A DNA stretch of 64,000 bases from Apiotrichum sp. Y4204 (taxonomy: Eukaryota > Basidiomycota > Tremellomycetes > Trichosporonales > Trichosporonaceae), in NCBI GenBank assembly GCA_025531455.1, contig JAMYHL010000012.1, forward strand, positions 496,001-560,000, written 5' to 3'. The stretch's first letter is position 1, and the number at the start of each line of letters is the position of its first letter. The translations under genes and the position numbers were made by a program. Below are positions 33,596-45,704 of this stretch, piece after piece. The notes under the pieces were generated by a model that was not told where the DNA came from, did no database searches, and worked only from the letters and a program-made list of their open reading frames with translations.

Positions 33596-33626
33596 GCTTG
33601 CTCGCTCGCTCGCTCGCTCGCTTGCT
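33596..33626. repeat. CTCG tetranucleotide microsatellite
   Basis: About six CTCG units in a row, flanked by imperfect CTTG units. Confidence 0.85.
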
Positions 33627-33780
33627 TCCAGATCTTAGACAGACGCTCAGCTGATTGTGTCGCCGCCACTGATCCCACTGAGCGATCTGCTGACGTCGAG
33701 CGACACGGAGAATCGGAGGACGCACGGAACGCGCACACGAGCATCCTCCCAGATGTCAGCTATGGATACGACTCATACCT

Positions 33781-33814
33781 CTACAGGATGCATACCTCTA
33801 CAGGATGCATACCT
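33781..33814. repeat. 17-bp perfect tandem duplication
   Basis: The unit CTACAGGATGCATACCT occurs twice head to tail (33781-33797 and 33798-33814). A partial copy of its 3' end (CATACCT) precedes the pair. Confidence 0.85.
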
Positions 33815-36692
33815 CTGTGCCGTTCCAATCGGCACACGAGTCCACGAGCCGGCGGTCCATGGCCAGACCAATACACATCAGGAAATATCAATCGAGCAGC
33901 AAGGAAAGCAGTCCCGTAGGCTCGTAGCCCGCAGCCCGCATCGTGCCGGCTCAATTCTCGATGTCTTGGCACTCGTCCACTGTCACTCGAGAGTCGGCGC
34001 CTCTCCCGCCTTCCCTGGGTGGGGGCGGGGCGCCACTTCCATTCATAGTGCCCAGCGGCGTGGCGCGGGGCGCACGGGCGTGCCCAGATTGAGAAGGTGA
34101 GAGAGGTATGTTACCAACCTATGGCCCATGTCCTATGGCCTATGGCCACTCGGGAGAATTGTGCAGAGATGAGGATTCAGAGACAATCGAGACAAGGTCC
34201 CTCATGCCAGATGCCAGGTGCCAGGTGCCAGAACAAAGCGAGATGCAAGATGCAAGGATCTAGTTGAGGCACATTTCATTTCACCCCCCGCCTCGAGCTC
34301 AATGCCGACGCCTCCGCCGGCGGCAAGGCGCCGCTGAACAACAGACGAGAGGTGAGCAACAGCAACAGAACAACAGAACAACAGAGATGCATATGCAAAA
34401 AAAGCATGTCTGTCCCGTGCGTGGATCACGCGCCAAGCCTTTGCCTGGGCATCCTGCCATCCTGGATTAGCGGGGTCCAGGATTCATGATTCAGTACTAG
34501 TGCCCCGTAGTGTCCGTAGCTTGTTGGTACCTCGGTATGTAGTCGCGATAAGCAACTGCAGGGGTGTGCCTGGCTCGCAATTGGCAGCCCCGTGGATCGC
34601 GGTCTGTGGCACGAGCGAGCCTCTTGCTGGAATGGACTCGAGTCCTTTTCCGACATCGGCCAGCTCGAAAAATTTACCAGTGCACCGGCACCGGCATCGA
34701 TCCCACTCCCCTGTCCTCGGAGGTGATCGCGAGCAAGCCCAACGCCGCGGAACAGTGCCTTGCGGCCTTGCGGCAATGGTGAATGTCGCAATATCAGGCC
34801 AGTCAGGGCCAGAGTTGCTGCACCATGCTCGTCCCAGTGAGCTGTCCCTGGTCGCGTGCCGCGCGGCGCATGGTATGGCGGCATGGGGCACCGGCATACG
34901 TGCCGAGCCGCCCGGCATGTGCGGCGTAAGTTGCTTGTTGCTCCTCTGTTGCTGCTAATCTCTAGCCTGGCGGACTCTGGACTCTGGAGCACAAGTGTAT
35001 GTTCCGGCCCTGCGGCTCCAGTGTCCCTTATAGCCTTATTCCGCCGACGACAATGCCGCTGGCGAGATTACAGCAGATCAATGTTCAGGAGCCCGGATAG
35101 TGACGCGTAACGGGATAACGGTTGTGGGAAGGCGGCCGCAGCGAGATGGACGCCGAGAAAAAAAAGAGTTGCCGGGACCGGTGTCTTCCAGCTTGACGTA
35201 CGACTCCGCCGCACTGCCGCGATCACCATTGCCGCAAGCCCGCAAGTCTGCATCGTCCTCGTCTTCCTAGTCCTCTAGTGCTCTAGTCCCCTAGTCCTCT
35301 AGCTCATCTCCGGCCCATGCTGATTTCTTAACCGGGGAGGTACGAGCGAGGCACCGGGTGCACGTCCATCACTCCTCAGCCCTCCAAGGCCGTAAGATTA
35401 GCAACAACGTACAATACGCAGCATATCGCATCATGCAGGCTACAGGCGGCACATGCATGCATTGCTCGCTGCATTTTTTTTTTTTCTCTTTGTTCTGGAG
35501 GAGCAGATCGGCGCAGATCCGCAGATCCGGGGTCAGGAGCCCGGCGGAGGATGAATGGAATAAGGAGGAAGATCGGAGGGGCGAGAGATCGGAAGCATCG
35601 GGAAGACAAGGTGGCATCACATCATGCATGGAGGGGGGCGTTGTAATGATGATAATGATGCGGCGACCAAAGCCCCAAGCCATGAACACGCTGAAAGCCA
35701 ATAGCCTGTGTAGGATCATGCATTTTGTGAATGCACTTGGTGCGCCACTCTCGCGCTCTCACCAGAACGGCCAGAACAAACACAAAAAAGGCCTCGGCGC
35801 ACGGAATTCTGCAGGCTAGAGCTCGTATGGCGAGAGTGTGTCAGGCGCTGGGCGGTCGCTTTTTCTTCCTTTTTTCTACTTTTTTTACCGTGTGCACGCT
35901 GCCAGGTGTGAGGGTGTGTGAGGGAGGATTGTGGTTGGCCTGTGGCTTTGCGTCCCTGAGCGGACCTTGCTCAACCTGTTGGTCACCTCAGTCAGGGGAG
36001 GCATGAGAGCAGAGGAAGGCTTGTCCCCCCAGGGCCAAGATGGATGTCGCAGTTGCGTCTAGCGTGTATGAGGTGTACAGACTCGTGTAGCTCGTGTAGT
36101 GCGGTCATTCACAGATTCTCCGGCTCTCAGTCGCGCCGCGCCGCCCAAAAGGCCCAAGGTCCCAAGCAACGCCCAAGCCAAAGAGCCCAGCCGCAGCCCT
36201 GTGGGCGCACGGGCCCTGTTCCCCATAGCGCGCGCGGTGCGGCAGTCATTCCCCCCGCTTTGCTGGCATGCAGGGCGATGAGCGAGCCATTGCTCATCCC
36301 TCGTCACTTTGACTGGAACCTGGCTGGCTGGCTGGCTGCTGGCTGGCTACTCGACTCTTCTCGGTCCTTTCTCACTCTTGTGCTCACAACCACTACCACC
36401 ACCACTACTACTCTTGTGTCGTGCTCGTCGTCTCATCTTCACATCTTTTATTCTTATTCTCACACTCTTCTCACATTCTCATATCTCTCCCCCTTCTCTC
36501 TCTCTCTCTCTCCTCTCTCTCCCTCTCCCCTAGCTGTCTACTCTTCCTTCATCCACTTCCACTCGCTGTATCCATCTCCCCTTCTCATCCCCACACTCCT
36601 CTTCACACCGCCCGTCCTCCCGGCGGCAACCAGATAACATCTACCCGGTCACACCCCTGCCGTCCACCCCCACCCCTACAGTCTGAGTCACC

Positions 36693-39614
36693 ATGGCACC
36701 CCGCACCCCCAACCAGTCCGCCTCGTGGGAACTTGACGCCGACAAGCCCAAGCCTGAGGGCGAGACCCGCATTCGTCGCTGTTATGCTATCGACGAGCTG
36801 ACTACTGGTGAGTACTGATGCTGTCATCCATCCTGGATGCGCTTTGCCATTACCTTGCCATTGCGTTGTTCGCGAGCTGTGTTGCTCTTTGTGCTCCACA
36901 GCGCCTGTTGAAAGGGGATCGAATTGGGGTGACGAGTCGGTCGGCGGTGTGGTTGTCATGGCGTGCCAGCAATTATGATCGGGCTTCCTGGTCCGGTTGG
37001 CTCGGCACCTGCCGCTCTTGCCACTGATCCCGATTACTTCTGGCGACCGGGCTCGTATGACTGGCCGCGGCAGTGGGGGCATTTCACGCCAGCCTCGCCT
37101 TGGCATAATGGGCGTCGCCATTGTTTGCCACCTCGGCGCACATGACCGTAGGCGACGCTCGGTCCCGAGGTGTTGATTTCCTCATCGAGTGCTGGGGGGG
37201 GGGGGGGGGACAGCGCGTGTAACACGCCTACGCTTGCTCATCTCCGTGTGTGCGGGCGTGCGCTTGCGCGCTTTTCACTTCCCCACAGCATCTCCAGTGG
37301 CCCCGCCTTTCCCCGCGCTTTGCGGTTCAATCGGCCTGGCGGCTGCATTGTGAAATAACCGGTTTGCCCCAGTGTCGTGCTGGGGCGGCGTGGCCGCCAG
37401 CTTGGCACAACGGTCACGCCGTGTGGCAATGCACGGGTCCGCCAAGCGCGGGACCAACAAGCTGAAGCTGTCCACTGGGGATCACGTCCTGCCCAGCATC
37501 ATCGTCGGCTTGATCGAGTTGAAGGCCACTCATTCTCTCATCACTCCGCGCTGGAACATTCCGCATTCCGCCCCATTCCGCAATGACTGACACACAGGCC
37601 CTGGCAATGGCGTCGAGACTGTCCACGACGTCATGCTTTACTCTGCACGCACCCACGGCAGCAAGCCGGGATTCGGCTCGCGTGACGTTGTTGGCATGAT
37701 CCATGAGGAGAAGGATGTCACCAAGATTGTTGGTGGCAAGGAGCAGAAGGTCAAGAAAAAGTGGGCCTACTACAAGCTCTCGCCCCTCTCCTGGATCTCG
37801 TACGAGGAGGCTCTTGCCGACGTCCGCGACATTGGCTCTGGTCTTCGTGAGCTCGGCGTCGGTGGCCCCGAGGAGACCTTTTTCAACATCTACGGCATGA
37901 CCTCGTAAGTGAGACGGTATCTCGCAGAAACTAATGCCCAGCCGCAACTGGATGATGATAGCTCAAGCATGTGCTTTCAACGCCGTCCCCATCTGCACGG
38001 CCTACGACTCGCTTGGCCCGGACGGCCTCGCCCACTCGCTCAACGAGACCGAGGTCCGCGCCATGTTCACCAACGCCGACCTTCTGCACACCCTCGCCAA
38101 GGTCATCCCCCGCTGCCCGTCCGTGCGCCTTGTCGTCTACGATGGCAAGGCTGACCAGGCTGTCCTTGACAAGATTCGCACTGCCCGCGAGGGCGTCAAC
38201 ATCGTCCACATTGACGAGGTTCGCGGCCGTGGCAAGGCCAACCCCCACGAGGCCATCCCCGCCAAGCGTGAGGATGTCTTCTGCTGCATGTACACTTCGG
38301 GATCCACTGGTACCCCCAAGGGTGTCCTCCTCACTCACGGTAACATTGTTGCTGCCAGTGAGTACAAGAAAAGGCGATAATTGCTTACATCAAGTCGGGT
38401 CCGTCTGGATTATTCTCGCCGACGTCCTCGAGCCGGATGACCTTTACCTTGCCTTCCTTCCCCTCGCCCACATTCTCGAGTTCGTCGTCGAGATGTCTTT
38501 CGTTTACGCCGGTCTCTCTATCGCATACGGTCGTGTCAAGACCCTCACTGACGCCTCGGTCCGCGAGTGCAAGTCGGACATTATGGAGGCCCGACCGACC
38601 ATCATGGTCGGCGTCCCCCAGGTTTGGGAGCTTATCCGCAAGGGTATCGCCACCAAGGTCGAGCAGGGTTCGGCCCTCAAGAAGGCCGTTTTCAATGCCG
38701 CCTTCAAGGCCAAGTCTGCAGGCATCCCCGGTCTCTCCAAGCTCAGTGACTCGCTCGTCTTCTCCCAGGTTCGCGCCCAGACCGGTGGTCGTCTGAGGAT
38801 CATGTTCAACGGTGGTGGCCCCGTCTCCATCTCTACCCAGCACTTCCTTTCCACCGCACTTGTCATGATGATCCAGGGCTACGGTCTTACCGAGGGTACC
38901 GCCATGGCATGTATCCTCCACCCCTCTTGGATGGCCTACAACCGCGTCGGTGGCCCCGTCCCCGGTGCCGAGATCAAGCTCGTCGACGCACCGGCGGCCG
39001 GCTACCTCTCGACCAACAACCCGCCCCAGGGCGAGATCTACATCCGTGGTCCTTCCCTCTTCAAGGGCTACTACAAGCGTCCCGACCTTGACAAGGAGGC
39101 GTTCGACGAGGATGGCTGGTTCAAGACTGGTGACATTGGCCAGTGGAACGAGGACGGCACCATCTCGATCATCGACCGTATCAAGAATCTTGTCAAGCTT
39201 CAGGGTGGAGAGTACATTGCCCTCGAGCATCTCGAGTCGATCTACAAGTCGGTGCCGTTTGTCGCCAACGGCGCTGTCGAGGCCGACCAGCAGCACACGA
39301 AGCCGGCTATGATCGTCATGGCCCACCCCACCAACCTCCCGGCCTTTGCCCGGAAGCACGGCATCTCGCAGTCGGATGACCTCGAGTACCTCTGCCAGGA
39401 CCACGCCGTTATCGAGGCGTGTCTCAAGGAGATGAACGAGACGGGCAAGAAGCAGGGTCTCAAGGGCATGGAGCTGCTCGAGGCCATTGTCCTCACCCCG
39501 GACGAGTGGACCCCCGAGTCGGGCTTCCTCACCGCCGCCCAGAAGCTGCAGCGCAAGGTCATCCAGAACCACTACAAGGACCAGCTCAACGAGGTCTACA
39601 AGCTGTCCAAGTAA
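36693..39614 (+). CDS. FAA1: Long-chain fatty acyl-CoA synthetase (FAA1/FAA4 type)
   Basis: Model: join(36693..36807,37598..37904,37942..38357,38395..39614), 685 residues. It activates long-chain fatty acids to acyl-CoA through an acyl-AMP intermediate for lipid synthesis, uptake or oxidation. The AMP-binding P-loop YTSGSTGTPKGVLLTHGN is near residue 260, GYGLTEGTA near 441, and the FACS signature region DGWFKTGDIGQW ... RIKNLVKLQGGEYIALE near 519-555. Length matches the fungal Faa1/Faa4 group (about 650-700), and there is no signal peptide or peroxisomal SKL end. The first intron is unusually long (790 nt) and contains a G16 run. Which FAA paralog this is cannot be told from one gene. Confidence 0.95.
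37194..37209 (+). repeat. G16 homopolymer inside the first intron of the acyl-CoA synthetase gene
   Basis: Sixteen consecutive G on the plus strand, within the 790-nt first intron (36808-37597). Confidence 0.95.
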
Positions 39615-39966
39615 GCGCAGAGCGCTGCGCGACACGCGTTTACCCTTTGGTTCCGGCATTCTCTCACTGCTTATTCCACTTCACCCGTATTGTGCTTCGG
39701 CCATTCCCGACTCCTGTGTTTACTCGCATCCATTAGTTTATTCCTTCCGACATGTATAGGTACCTGACTCGCGAGTGGTGGTGCTTGGCAGGGTGTGGGG
39801 GCTTGCTCAGAGTGACGTCGGGTAGTCCAGGCGGTAAAGTGAAATTTAAGAGTGAACTTACCAAGAAGAACTGACGCACAATGGCAACCACCGGCCGGCA
39901 GCACAAGGGCCACAACTTCTGAAGTTTCTGCCGCAACGAGATATCATTCTACATCGTGATCTAAGC
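39615..39966. other. Convergent 3' intergenic region
   Basis: 352 bases between the acyl-CoA synthetase stop and the USO1 stop. No gene is seen. Confidence 0.6.
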
Positions 39967-42900
39967 CTACTCATCATCCTCATCCTCCTCTTCCTCCTCG
40001 TCATCACTGACGTCTATCCCCTTCTCGCGCATCAGCTTCTTCTCCGCGCGCCGTTTCTGCGTAAGCTCCTCGAGGAGAACAAGCAGGTCCTCCTGCTCCT
40101 TGGCCGCGTCCGCCGCCCGTTCCTTCTCCGCCGCGAGCTCAGTCTCGAGCTGCTCAAGCTTAAGCTTGGCGTCGGCGTCGCCACTCTCCTTGTTCTCGTT
40201 CTTCTCGCTTGCCGCCGCGCTCTTCTCCTTCTCAACCGCGAGGTCCTTTTCGAGCTGCTCGACCTTCGCGCTCTTTTCCTTCTCCGCAGCGAGCTCCGCC
40301 TCGAGCTTCTTCACCCGCTCATCATCCCCTCCCCCGCCCTTACCCTTCTTGCCCTTCCCACCACCACCGCCTCCACCTCCACGCTCGAGCTCCTCGACGC
40401 GCTTCTTCGCGCTGGCAGTCGCGCGTTTCGCGAGGTCAAGCTCGCTGCGCGCCGATTCCAGGTCGGCACGGGCCTTCTCGAGTTCGCTGCGCGTCTCGGC
40501 ATGCGCAGTCGCCTCCTTTTCCTTCTCCGACGAGGCTTCGCGGGCCTCGGAAAGCTCGGCGCGCAAGCTCTCGAGTTCCTTGGCGTGTGCGGCGTCCGCG
40601 TCCGTGCTCGCGCTCTTGGACCCGGCCGCCTCGTCGTTCAGAGTCGTGATCTGCGCGCGCAGCCCTGCGAGCTCCTTGGCGTGGTCGCTGGCAAGCGACT
40701 CGAGTTTTGCCTGCAGCGACTGGACTTCGGTTGCCTGCTTTGCGAGCTTTTCCCGCAGAGAAGCGATGATCTCGCCCGACTCGCTATCCTCCCCGGCCGG
40801 GAGGGTGCCACGCACAGCGTCGGGGTCGACGGCGATTGCGCGCTGGATCGTGTAGTAGTTGTTCTTCCAGAAATCGACAAACGCCCAGTCAAACCACAAC
40901 TCGAGCGTGTCGTCTTCTGGCGACTCGTGCACGGTGGTGGTGGCGTCCTCTCCCTCCGTGTCAAATGCGTCGGGCTGGACGGCGCGGAAACGCGGGTCCT
41001 CGCGCAGACGTGCCATCCGTGAGACGAACTGGTCTGGGCCGATGCGGGAGTGCAGGATTGGGTGCAGGGTCGAGCGAGTGATTTCTCCAGGCTCACGGTT
41101 GTACTCGTAACACACGCCGAGGAGGAACGCGCACAGGCCCTGGACAAGCGGGTCGATGCCTGTTGGCATTGTTATGGGGCCAATGAGCTGCTGTCAGAAT
41201 GTGTCTGTATCATATTCACTCACGACCTGGAGATTTGCGCTCTCAGAGAGGAACTCCTTCACGCTCTTGGGGCTGTCCCAGAGCCAAGTGCTCAGAAGCA
41301 CGAGGTATCCGACCATGACGCGCGTCCAGTCCTCGTCCTCGGCCGTGTCGACGCCGTCCTTGGCAGCGCGGTTGATAGCGTCCGTGTGCTCACGCGATGC
41401 CATCATGAGGTTGCCGACGATGAGCTGGAGCAGCGACACGCGCTCCTCGTCACCATCCTCATCGCCCGAGGGGAAGGTGATTTCGCGGGCGAGCTTCTTG
41501 CACTGCTCGGAATTGCGCAGTAGGTGCGCAAGCAGCAGACAGGAGAACAGCGGGCGATACGGGTCAAACGGCTGACTGGATGTAGGGAGATCCAGCAGGC
41601 CAGACACAATCAACGAACCCGCAGTTTGCGGTATGTCGGGGTAGTCGGAATTGGGGTTGTCCTCAGGCGGCGGGACCATAGACCCCAGGATACCTATCCG
41701 TGCATCGTCATTGCCAGTAACGAATGCCTGCTGTTAGTGTGAGTCTCGCCGCATTACCCACCTCGAACATGTTGACGCCGGCCGCACGACCACGGAGGCC
41801 ACGCCCACCGGCGCTTGGGTCGCCCTCAATGACAGCTGCCACCAGGGCGACGGCAGCGGGCCGCGGTGGTAGGCGGATGAAACCGCCCTGTGGGTGTTCA
41901 AAGTCGGCCTCGACAGGGACCAGGGGAGAGATCAAGAGGGTGGACAAGAGGGACTGGTTTGGCGTGCTCGAAAGCATCAGGGGCGTGAGCGTGTTCAGTG
42001 CCTGGCACTTGAGACCGTTTGGCGCGTTGGACGCCAGGGAGAGCTCAAGCAGCGCACGGGTCACGCCGCCGTTCGCCATTGCCGACTGGTTGTTGCCACC
42101 GGGTCCACCGATGAGCATGCGCACCAAACCAAGCACCAGACCGGCATTGATGAGCTTCTGTTCGGGCCAGTCCTGCAGCGCGAACGCGTCGGGTGCAGGC
42201 TCATCTGAGGCGAGCGGTGTCGGAAAGTGCAGGATCGGGGGCAGCCCGGGAATGAGAGACAGCTCGCGGAAGAGGTTCTGAAGTTAGTTTTCACAGATCG
42301 ACTCAGCTAGCACATAACACACCTGGTTTGACACGTTGAAGCGGAGCAGCGTGCCCATGACGGTGAGCGCGTCCTGGACGACGATTCCTCCCTCAATGCC
42401 TCCCTCGGCGGAGATGATGTTGAGGAGCATCTCAAAAGCGCCAGAAAAGGCCACTATCTTCTGCAGGTCCGCATTGCCCACGAGCAGGGCAGGGAGGAGG
42501 AGAAGAGCCTCGTTGCGAAGCATTTCTCCGGCACCGCCGCCCATACCGCTGGCGCCGCCCGGCGCCGGGGCCTTGGGGTCGAGCACGGCGAGCACGCCGT
42601 CAATTCCTGGCGGCGGCGCACTGAGAACGTAGCTCTGCGCCAGAGCTGCGCGGGCAGTCACAATCTGGGAGAGGAACTGGAGCGAGTAGAAGCGCGGGAA
42701 GAAGGCCGGCGAGTTGGAGATGAGGCCGACGACCGAGTGGAAGGGCTCTTCCGTCTGCCGTGAGCTATTGCCAGACTAGCGATCTCACCTCGAGGAACGT
42801 GTCAATGTTCTTAAGCCCAACGTCATCCTTCTGCGGCTGACTGTCAGCTTTCTTCCTTGGAGTGTCCGTAGTAGCTCACCTTCTCCGGCACCTCGCAGAG

Positions 42901-43188
42901 GACCATAAGAGTCTCGAGCACGGCCTTTGCGATATCGACATCGTAAGGCGCATCGTGCTTGAGCACAGCGAGGAGAGAGGGAAACGCGTCGCGGCCGACA
43001 TCGGCGCGCCAGTCGCGGCTGAGGCCCTTGAGGCCGAGGACGGCGGTGCGGCGGTCATCGACGGCGGCCGAGGTGTTGATCTTGTCGACAAGGCGGAGGA
43101 TGGTGTCGTTTGCGGTCTGGGGCGCGGCGCTCAGCTCGCCGCGCAGCTGGGTCACTGCGGACGAGAAGCGCGCGCCAAAGAAGGACAT
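39967..43188 (-). CDS. USO1: Vesicle-tethering protein Uso1/p115
   Basis: Model: complement(join(39967..41190,41224..41727,41762..42277,42323..42754,42789..42836,42880..43188)), 1010 residues; all five introns are phase 0. The N-terminal ~600 residues form an armadillo-like head with conserved blocks (DDRRTAVLGLKGLSRDWR, ADVGRDAFPSLLAVLKHD, ALLLLPALLVGN, FSCLLLAHLLRNSEQCK, CAFLLGVCYEYNREPGEITR). A coiled coil of about 260 residues rich in Glu, Lys and Ala follows, interrupted by a Gly/Lys loop, and the protein ends in an acidic tail (VSDDEEEEEDEDDE). This is the p115/Uso1 architecture: a homodimer that tethers COPII vesicles to the Golgi, binding Ypt1/Rab1 and SNAREs. The coiled coil is shorter than in S. 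cerevisiae Uso1 and closer to mammalian p115. Confidence 0.93.
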
Positions 43189-45704
43189 GGCGGGCTGTGC
43201 AGTGGGGAGGAACAAGTGGAGATGATGAAAGAGGAGTGTTGTTTCGAAATGTCTGATCTCGGTGTTGTTGGTCACGACTTGCCTGGGAATCAGGTGAGGC
43301 CGTTCGTCTCGAGGTCAACGAGCACCAAAGAAGTGGTCGGATTGTGCGTCACTACTGAGACGAGGAGCAGCGTGGCAGCCAGGTACTGTACCCAAGCAGG
43401 CAGGATCTCAGCGGGATTAAAAACACGCTACTCTCGCGCGATCGCGCGCGAATCCTCCTAGTCTTTGATTCGCGATCTGTGATCTCCCCCTTGATTAGCG
43501 CGATTAGATTTATTAGCTTCATTAGCTCAGGGGGAAACTAGGAAGCTGCAAGCGTGCTAGCGCGTGCTTGAGCGTGGATAAGGCACGACTCCCACGCGAG
43601 TAGTTTTTCCTTCCCATGATCCGTGGATATACGGATATCCACGGATCTGGCCGATCGATCGTTGATCTGCGATCCGTTACCGATCAACACAACACAAGAG
43701 ACAGAGAGTTGCGATTTTTGTCTCGGTCACTCCTGTTTTCACTTGTTGTTCTTTTGTCACTGTCTTCATCGCCTTATTCTGTGTCTTTGGTCTCAAAGAG
43801 CAGTGCTGGGAAGGAGACATGGAGCGAGGGACCCCGCCTTTCTCCCCCCCTCTTTCTTGATCTTGGCTCTTTCCCCGCCCACCGCTTTTTTTTGTCCGCA
43901 AGTCTCCTGGAGACACCACCCCGACTCGCCGATGCCGCCGGCAGTCGGCACTCGTCGCTCGACATCTTTGACATCTTCCAGCCCCGTCTGAACCGCTAAT
44001 CTCAGACCTCTCCGCCTATGCACAGCCAAGGTTTCCCGTCCACTCCTCCGGCTCCCCTCCCTATTCCTTGCTCTAGTGTCTGTGACCTCGCGGCCGCCGA
44101 CTTTCCCATTGCCGGCCGCGATCCGTGCGCCCCTCTGTTTCATCGCACTGACGCTGATGGCGCCTCTGGTTTCTCTCGCTCTCTCTCTCCCCGTCTCTCA
44201 TCTGTTTCCTCTGACCATTTGGATGTCTCCTGATTAGCCTGCATGGAAGAGAGCTCTGTGCATGCGAGTAATTGAATGATTCATGGACCTGTGCCTGGAC
44301 CAGGACTTGGGGGCGCGGGGTTGCTTGAATCACTGTGCACTGGTCTGCAGAACTGGAGAATATGGTCCTCGAGTGTCGAAACTGTATGCATCGCCTTCGC
44401 CCACGTATCCACTGTGCGAGGCGAAACCACGAACCACAGCACAAAGCCACGCAGCACCCCCCATGTCCGATCGGAACGGGTCTGGTAACCGCAGCGGATG
44501 GGCCACCTCGACTCTCAAGTGCTCAGGCTCACGTTCATGAAAATGTGAGCATGTCAAGAGCACTAGGAAACATGCAACGGATGGACTTGCGGCGTCCGAT
44601 GACGTTGAGTGGCACGGCGAGAGCGACATCCGCCCTGCTCCGGGCCACGATCGACCGTCGCACCGACAGCGACAACCCCCATGCCACTCTGCATACTCAC
44701 CCAATGGCCACTAGGACATCTGCATCTGGGAATGGTGAGTGCCGTGGCGCCGCCGACACACTCGATACACAACTTTTCCAGGGACATGCGCCACCGCCAC
44801 GGGCCACCCTCCTGCAGCTAACAGCTAGCAGCTAGCTCGAGAGCTGGATCGCAACGGACAGCAGGACAGCAGGGGCGAGCACAGGGCGAGAGAAGCTTGA
44901 GCGGTCAAAGTGTGGTCGGCGTACCGGGGAGGCGCGAGGTGAGAGCCGAGGGCGAAGAGCCCGAAGGGTACCGAAGGGTACCAGCATGCCAGGCTGCTGT
45001 TCAACGATCAACCAGCTCGAGGCCATCCACACACGAGAACAAAGTGGCGCATGAGCGCATGAGGACAGGTATGCCTGCAATGCTTCTTTGTCCCTGCTCC
45101 CCAGCGTCCACTGTCATCACGGCGAGCCACTGAACAAAGCTGGGTGACTGTGACATACAACACTCTGCAGACAAAGGTACAAAGGGATTCTGCATACCGC
45201 GTGCTTGTGAGGACACTGCCTACTGGGGTGGCGACTGACTGGGACACTGGGCACTGACAGGAATCCATTGGAGCATGCAGCACGACGCAAGTGGCAGCCT
45301 CGTGTGCACGTGCGGCAGCCACAACAATAGCCTCTTACTCTTTGTCGTTCTGTTCGCGCCCATCCCCAACCCCCTCTTTGTGCTACTCCTGCGAACACGG
45401 TACTCGCAGACAGCACTCGAGCTCCAGCTTGCGCACTGCTCGCTCTGCCTGTGCAGGGCTCTAACCGTGTACTAACCAGAACCCGAATCAGTTTCCTCAT
45501 ATTGCGCGCACAACTGTTCCAAGTCCGACCTTGCCCTCTTTCCGCAACATCCTTCGCCTCCGAGTCATCCGTACAGCTCTCACCCATCTCCACTCTCGCG
45601 ACGAGGACGCACCTCATCTCCCCCATCTGCAACTCCCGCACGCACTACAGCTGCCAACTGCACACTCCTTCACAAGCACATCCATCTCCCTTCGGCGCCG
45701 CACG
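43189..45704. other. 2.5 kb divergent intergenic region without a confident gene
   Basis: This separates USO1 (minus) from the low-complexity gene (plus). It contains palindromic ATCCGTGGAT-type sequences near 43620-43645 and CT-rich tracts. The short ATG frame 44018-44233 (71 codons, Ser/Pro-rich) is not convincing on its own. Confidence 0.5.

Larger units (their letters stand above)
31389..36692. other. 5.3 kb gene-poor region
   Basis: No frame here has convincing coding character. An ATG frame of 130 codons on the minus strand (33008 to 32616) is Arg/Pro-rich with no domain. Visible structure includes an A11 tract near 32569, a CTCG tetranucleotide array at 33596-33626 and a 17-bp perfect tandem pair at 33781-33814. 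A T12 tract lies near 35474 and a CT microsatellite near 36490-36535. The last ~400 bases are CT-rich, as expected for the promoter and 5' UTR of the acyl-CoA synthetase. Lineage-specific or non-coding genes may be hidden. Confidence 0.5.

Noticed and set aside
33596..33814. Repeats considered as a CRISPR-like or mobile-element signature
   Set aside because: They are simple microsatellites and one two-copy duplication with no spacers, terminal inverted repeats or transposase nearby; the genome is eukaryotic.
38385..39659. A 424-codon antisense frame over the acyl-CoA synthetase
   Set aside because: The sense frame carries the AMP-binding and FACS signatures; the antisense frame is a codon-bias shadow without a domain.
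44018..44233. 71-codon ATG frame upstream of the low-complexity gene
   Set aside because: Too short and Ser/Pro-rich, in a CT-rich region likely to be leader sequence.
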